Positions 40,242 through 42,635 of a stretch of 42,635 nucleotides of DNA are shown in pieces. The notes below the pieces were generated by a model, which saw nothing but the letters and a program-made list of their open reading frames with translations, was not told the origin of the DNA and searched no databases. How positions within the stretch are numbered: position 1 is the first letter of the stretch; every line of letters starts with the position of its first letter. Both the position numbers and the translations under genes were made by a program. Source of the DNA: Pseudomonas viridiflava (GTDB lineage Bacteria > Pseudomonadota > Gammaproteobacteria > Pseudomonadales > Pseudomonadaceae); contig NZ_UTBG01000244.1 of the NCBI RefSeq assembly GCF_900580675.1, positions 1 through 42,635 on the forward strand, in the 5' to 3' direction.

Positions 40242-41114
40242 ATGGACTGGGAAGATCTGCGTTTCTTTTTGGCAATTGCCACGGCCGGCAGCCTCTCGGG
40301 GGCTGCACGTGCACTCAATGTGAATCAAGCCACAGTGAGTCGCCGGCTAGCGGCTTTAGAAGCCCAACTCAATGTGCGTCTGGTAGACCGGCTCCCTCGC
40401 GAGTCGCGCCTTACAGAAATAGGTCAGCAGATACTGCAGGACGTATTGGACATTGAAGCCAAGGCATTCGCGGTCGAACGCAAGTGCTCGTCCTCCAGGT
40501 CGGCTGTGCGGACTAACGTCACCATCACTGCCCCACCAGTCCTGGCAAGGCATTTGCTCACAACTAACCTGGCTGAGCTCTGCGCGAAGTCTCCACAGGT
40601 GCAGTTATCGATTCTTAGCGAACCGCACTTCGTATCTCTGGCCCGCCTCGAAGCTGACCTGGCATTGCGTCTTTCGCCCCCTGTAGAAGATACCGACATC
40701 ACCAGAAAGGTCGGGCTGATGCAGTTTGCGCTGTACGCGACGGCTGGTTACGCCAATGCGCTGGATGAGGACAAATGGGAATTCGTTGGCTACACCGATC
40801 GGCAAGGTGACTTTGCCCACAAGCGCTGGCTTTACGAATTGATCGGTCCGAGACGCGTTGTCTGCGAGGTCACAGATTTAAGCCACCAATACGAGGCCGC
40901 GTGCACCGGCATCGGCGTAGCAGGGTTGCCGTGCTTTATCGGTGACAATGACGATCGTCTGGTCAGGCTACAGAGCCAGCGATCAATGCTTGAACTCGAC
41001 ATTTGGGTCGCCATGCACCCGGACCGCCGTAATGACAACGTGGTGCGCAACACCGCAGAGCTGATCGTGCAGTTACTCGAGCCTATTGGCTTGGGTATGT
41101 CGTTGAAGGGTTGA
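40242..41114 (+). CDS. LysR-family regulator beside the exporter
   Basis: A 290-residue LysR regulator. It starts with MDWEDLRFFLAIATAGSLSG, then ARALNVNQATVSRRLAALEA, as in the DNA-binding domain, followed by a short effector domain. Divergent from the DHA2 exporter gene; the shared palindrome makes control of it likely. There is no clear ribosome binding site before the ATG at 40242, and an upstream ATG eight bases earlier is out of frame. Confidence 0.85.
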   Translation: MDWEDLRFFLAIATAGSLSGAARALNVNQATVSRRLAALEAQLNVRLVDRLPRESRLTEIGQQILQDVLDIEAKAFAVERKCSSSRSAVRTNVTITAPPVLARHLLTTNLAELCAKSPQVQLSILSEPHFVSLARLEADLALRLSPPVEDTDITRKVGLMQFALYATAGYANALDEDKWEFVGYTDRQGDFAHKRWLYELIGPRRVVCEVTDLSHQYEAACTGIGVAGLPCFIGDNDDRLVRLQSQRSMLELDIWVAMHPDRRNDNVVRNTAELIVQLLEPIGLGMSLKG

Positions 41115-41133
41115 GCCACAGCGGCTCGACATG

Positions 41134-41166
41134 GGCGGGCACTTTCGAATCCATACGTGTCCCGCC
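41134..41166. terminator. Possible shared hairpin between convergent genes
   Basis: GGCGGGCAC (41134-41142) pairs with GTGTCCCGCC (41157-41166) with one bulged base. It lies between the LysR stop and the SDR stop. There is no T-run, so the call is weak. Confidence 0.35.
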
Positions 41167-41181
41167 AGCCCTCAAGCCCTG

Positions 41182-41976
41182 TCAGACGATATCGTCTACT
41201 ACGCCACCGTCGACTCTTAACGAAGCGCCGGTAGTAGCCGATGCCTGCGTCGAGCAGACATACACAATCATGTTGGCCACCTCCTCCACGCTGGCGGCGC
41301 GCTGGATGATCGAGCTTGGACGATGCTGCATGACAAACTCGGCGACCACCGCTTCCAGGGATTTGCCGGTGCGTTCGACTTCACCTTTCATCATGTCCGC
41401 GACGCCGTCAGACAGCGTAGGCCCCGGCAGCACGCTATTGACGGTCACACCACTGCCCGCAACACGTTTCGCCAAACCACGGGCGAGTGCCAATTGGGCC
41501 GTCTTGGAAACGCCATAGTGAATCATGTCCGCGGGAATGTTTCGTGCCGACTCGGACGCAACGAACACCACCCTCCCCCATCCGCGATCAACCATGGCTG
41601 GCAGCAACGCACGGCTCAAGCGAACCCCTGACATCACGTTGGTATTCCAGTAGTCGTCCCAAACGTCATCACCCGCTTCGAAGAAATCCAGCGGCTCATA
41701 AATGCCGGCATTGTTCACCAATATGTCGATATCACTGATACCGGCCAACAAGGTCGCCACGCCTGGCGCGGAGCTCAGGTCTGCCGCCACACCACTGACA
41801 CTGGCGCCGGGCACTTCTGTCAGTAAGCGGGCAACCGCTGCATTCACAGAGCCTTCACTGCGGCCATTGACGACGACGGCGGCGCCAGCCTCGGCAAGCC
41901 CCTTGGCCACCGCAAAACCGATGCCGCCGGTCGAGGCGGTAACCAGTGCGCGTTTCGTCTTCAGTTGGATATTCAT
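41182..41976 (-). CDS. SDR oxidoreductase
   Basis: A 264-residue classical SDR. Cofactor motif TASTGGIG is at 13-20, NNAG at 88-91, catalytic S141, Y154 and K158 (YGVSK). A small insert after the active site (SDGVADMMKGEVERTGKSLE) is usual in this subfamily. Start ATG at 41976 (MNIQLKTKRAL) is five bases from GGAG; the ATG at 41979 is too close. The open frame extends far upstream but has no SDR character. It is divergent in arrangement with nothing; the next gene upstream is a LysR gene on the same strand, a common pairing. Confidence 0.9.
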   Translation of the reverse strand: MNIQLKTKRALVTASTGGIGFAVAKGLAEAGAAVVVNGRSEGSVNAAVARLLTEVPGASVSGVAADLSSAPGVATLLAGISDIDILVNNAGIYEPLDFFEAGDDVWDDYWNTNVMSGVRLSRALLPAMVDRGWGRVVFVASESARNIPADMIHYGVSKTAQLALARGLAKRVAGSGVTVNSVLPGPTLSDGVADMMKGEVERTGKSLEAVVAEFVMQHRPSSIIQRAASVEEVANMIVYVCSTQASATTGASLRVDGGVVDDIV

Positions 41977-42115
41977 CATTTCTCCGTCAAAAATGTACGA
42001 GCCGTTATGCCCGCCATCAGTTTCTACCGTTAGGTAGAAAACAAAGCAGCCACTGTATGGCTTAGCCGCTCCTGGATAAATGTCAATTCCGGTTGGTGAT
42101 CTACAACAGTCTGTT
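41977..42115 (-). promoter_or_regulatory. Spacer before the SDR gene
   Basis: 139 bases between the LysR gene end and the SDR gene start. It holds the GGAG of the SDR gene. ACCGTTAGGTAGAAAAC near 42029 gives no clear box. Confidence 0.25.
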
Positions 42116-42635
42116 TCAAAAGAGCTCAGGTGCAACGAAGTCTGCGCCGAAATTCTGCGTGGCGAAGTCAAGAAAACTGCGCAGCTTGGGGGTAAGACGG
42201 CGGTCCGGTGCGTACAGCACGTGCAAGGGGCGCGTGGGCGGGGGGAAATCCGGCAGCAGTGTGACGAGTTCCCCTGCGAGAAGTGATTTGCGCACGAGCT
42301 CCACCGGCTGGAGCAGTATCCCCAGCCCGGCCAGGGCGGCACACAGCAGCGGTTCACCGTGATCGGCCATGAACCGGCTACCGACGGGTACAACGACGCT
42401 TCCCTCAGGCCCATCGAACGTCCAGTGCGTACGCAGCTCGGTGTGGGAAAACCCCAGGCACTCATGGTTCTGCAGGTCCCACGGTGTCTTTATCGGGGGC
42501 TTGCCTTCAAGGTAAGACGGTGCAGCGCATAACACTAGCCTGTAGGGCGCGAGAGCCTTGGCAACCAAGCCACTGTCGGCCAGCACCCCGACTCTGAACA
42601 CCACGTCAAAGCCCTCATCGATCAGGTCCACGGCA
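42116..42635 (-). CDS. LysR-family regulator, 5' end outside the window
   Basis: The last 172 or so residues of a LysR effector domain. The frame is open to the window edge. Text DLIDEGFDVVFRVGVLADSG followed by LVAKALAPYRLVLCAAPSYL is typical of CrgA-type LysR proteins that read DIRxG in this place. The C-terminus is PLHVLYAPDRRLTPKLRSFL. The DNA-binding domain lies to the right of the window. Confidence 0.85.
   Translation of the reverse strand, partial: AVDLIDEGFDVVFRVGVLADSGLVAKALAPYRLVLCAAPSYLEGKPPIKTPWDLQNHECLGFSHTELRTHWTFDGPEGSVVVPVGSRFMADHGEPLLCAALAGLGILLQPVELVRKSLLAGELVTLLPDFPPPTRPLHVLYAPDRRLTPKLRSFLDFATQNFGADFVAPELF

Noticed and set aside
1..42635. CRISPR arrays, tRNA or rRNA genes, insertion sequences
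   Set aside because: No regularly spaced direct repeats, no tRNA-like cloverleaf that I could recognise, no rRNA text and no transposase frames were seen by reading. A tRNAscan or ISfinder run would be more sensitive.

Overview
This window looks like chromosomal DNA of a fluorescent-group Pseudomonas. The evidence is the high GC with strong third-position GC bias, a paired REP element (REPIN) of the type common in P. fluorescens relatives at 15394-15482, an arn lipid A modification operon, and NahG/CatA-type aromatic catabolic proteins close to Pseudomonas sequences I know. This is recognition by reading only; no database search was run. No rRNA, tRNA, CRISPR array, insertion sequence or prophage was seen. 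One lone tyrosine recombinase gene is present.

Layout, left to right. (1) 1-111: a structured, repeat-like block. 112-2370: acyl-CoA dehydrogenase and 3-hydroxyisobutyryl-CoA hydrolase type genes, probably valine or branched-chain catabolism. (2) 2512-3643: an HPP-family membrane protein and a small GTG-start protein. (3) 3832-13131: a tightly overlapping minus-strand operon arnC-arnA-arnD-arnT-arnE-arnF-ugd plus a second GT-C glycosyltransferase. It makes and transfers 4-amino-4-deoxy-L-arabinose to lipid A (cationic peptide and polymyxin resistance). The aminotransferase arnB is not in the window. (4) 13546-17672: a secreted M949-type protein, the recombinase with a large dyad at its start codon, a REPIN, a stress-type SDR and a Bcr/CflA-type exporter. 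(5) 17831-19444: a chemoreceptor with a clear terminator. (6) 19656-24539: a deoxyribose catabolic cluster of deoxyribokinase, FucP-like permease (frameshifted here), DUF4432/DeoX-like mutarotase, DeoR-family repressor and deoC. Both promoter regions carry a TGTTA-N6-TAACA site like the E. coli DeoR operator. (7) 24608-25817: an HxlR regulator divergent from an SDR. (8) 26069-30296: a tripartite EmrAB/OprM-like efflux operon. (9) 30532-36601: a minus-strand aryl-alcohol/salicylate operon (salicylate hydroxylase, catechol 1,2-dioxygenase, alcohol dehydrogenase, salicylaldehyde dehydrogenase type) with a LysR regulator. (10) 36751-38075: a small operon of tautomerase-like protein, ABM monooxygenase and nitroreductase. 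(11) 38130-42635: a CMD-family protein, DHA2 MFS exporter, divergent LysR gene, SDR and a LysR gene cut by the window edge.

How the genes work together. The deoxyribose genes form a complete uptake-to-cleavage route if the permease frameshift is real only at the level of one base or is a sequence error. The aromatic genes give aryl alcohol to aldehyde to salicylate to catechol to cis,cis-muconate; the later catBC steps must lie elsewhere. The arn genes give undecaprenyl-phosphate-L-Ara4N synthesis, flipping and transfer, with ugd supplying UDP-glucuronate and ArnB supplied from elsewhere.

The most unusual items are the two-tier 27-bp-paired inverted repeat ending on the TTG start of the recombinase, the short tautomerase whose three key 4-OT positions are replaced, the run of dyads in front of the chemoreceptor, the hairpin just before the efflux operon, and the arnB-less arn operon with an added glycosyltransferase. 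None of these proves a new system.
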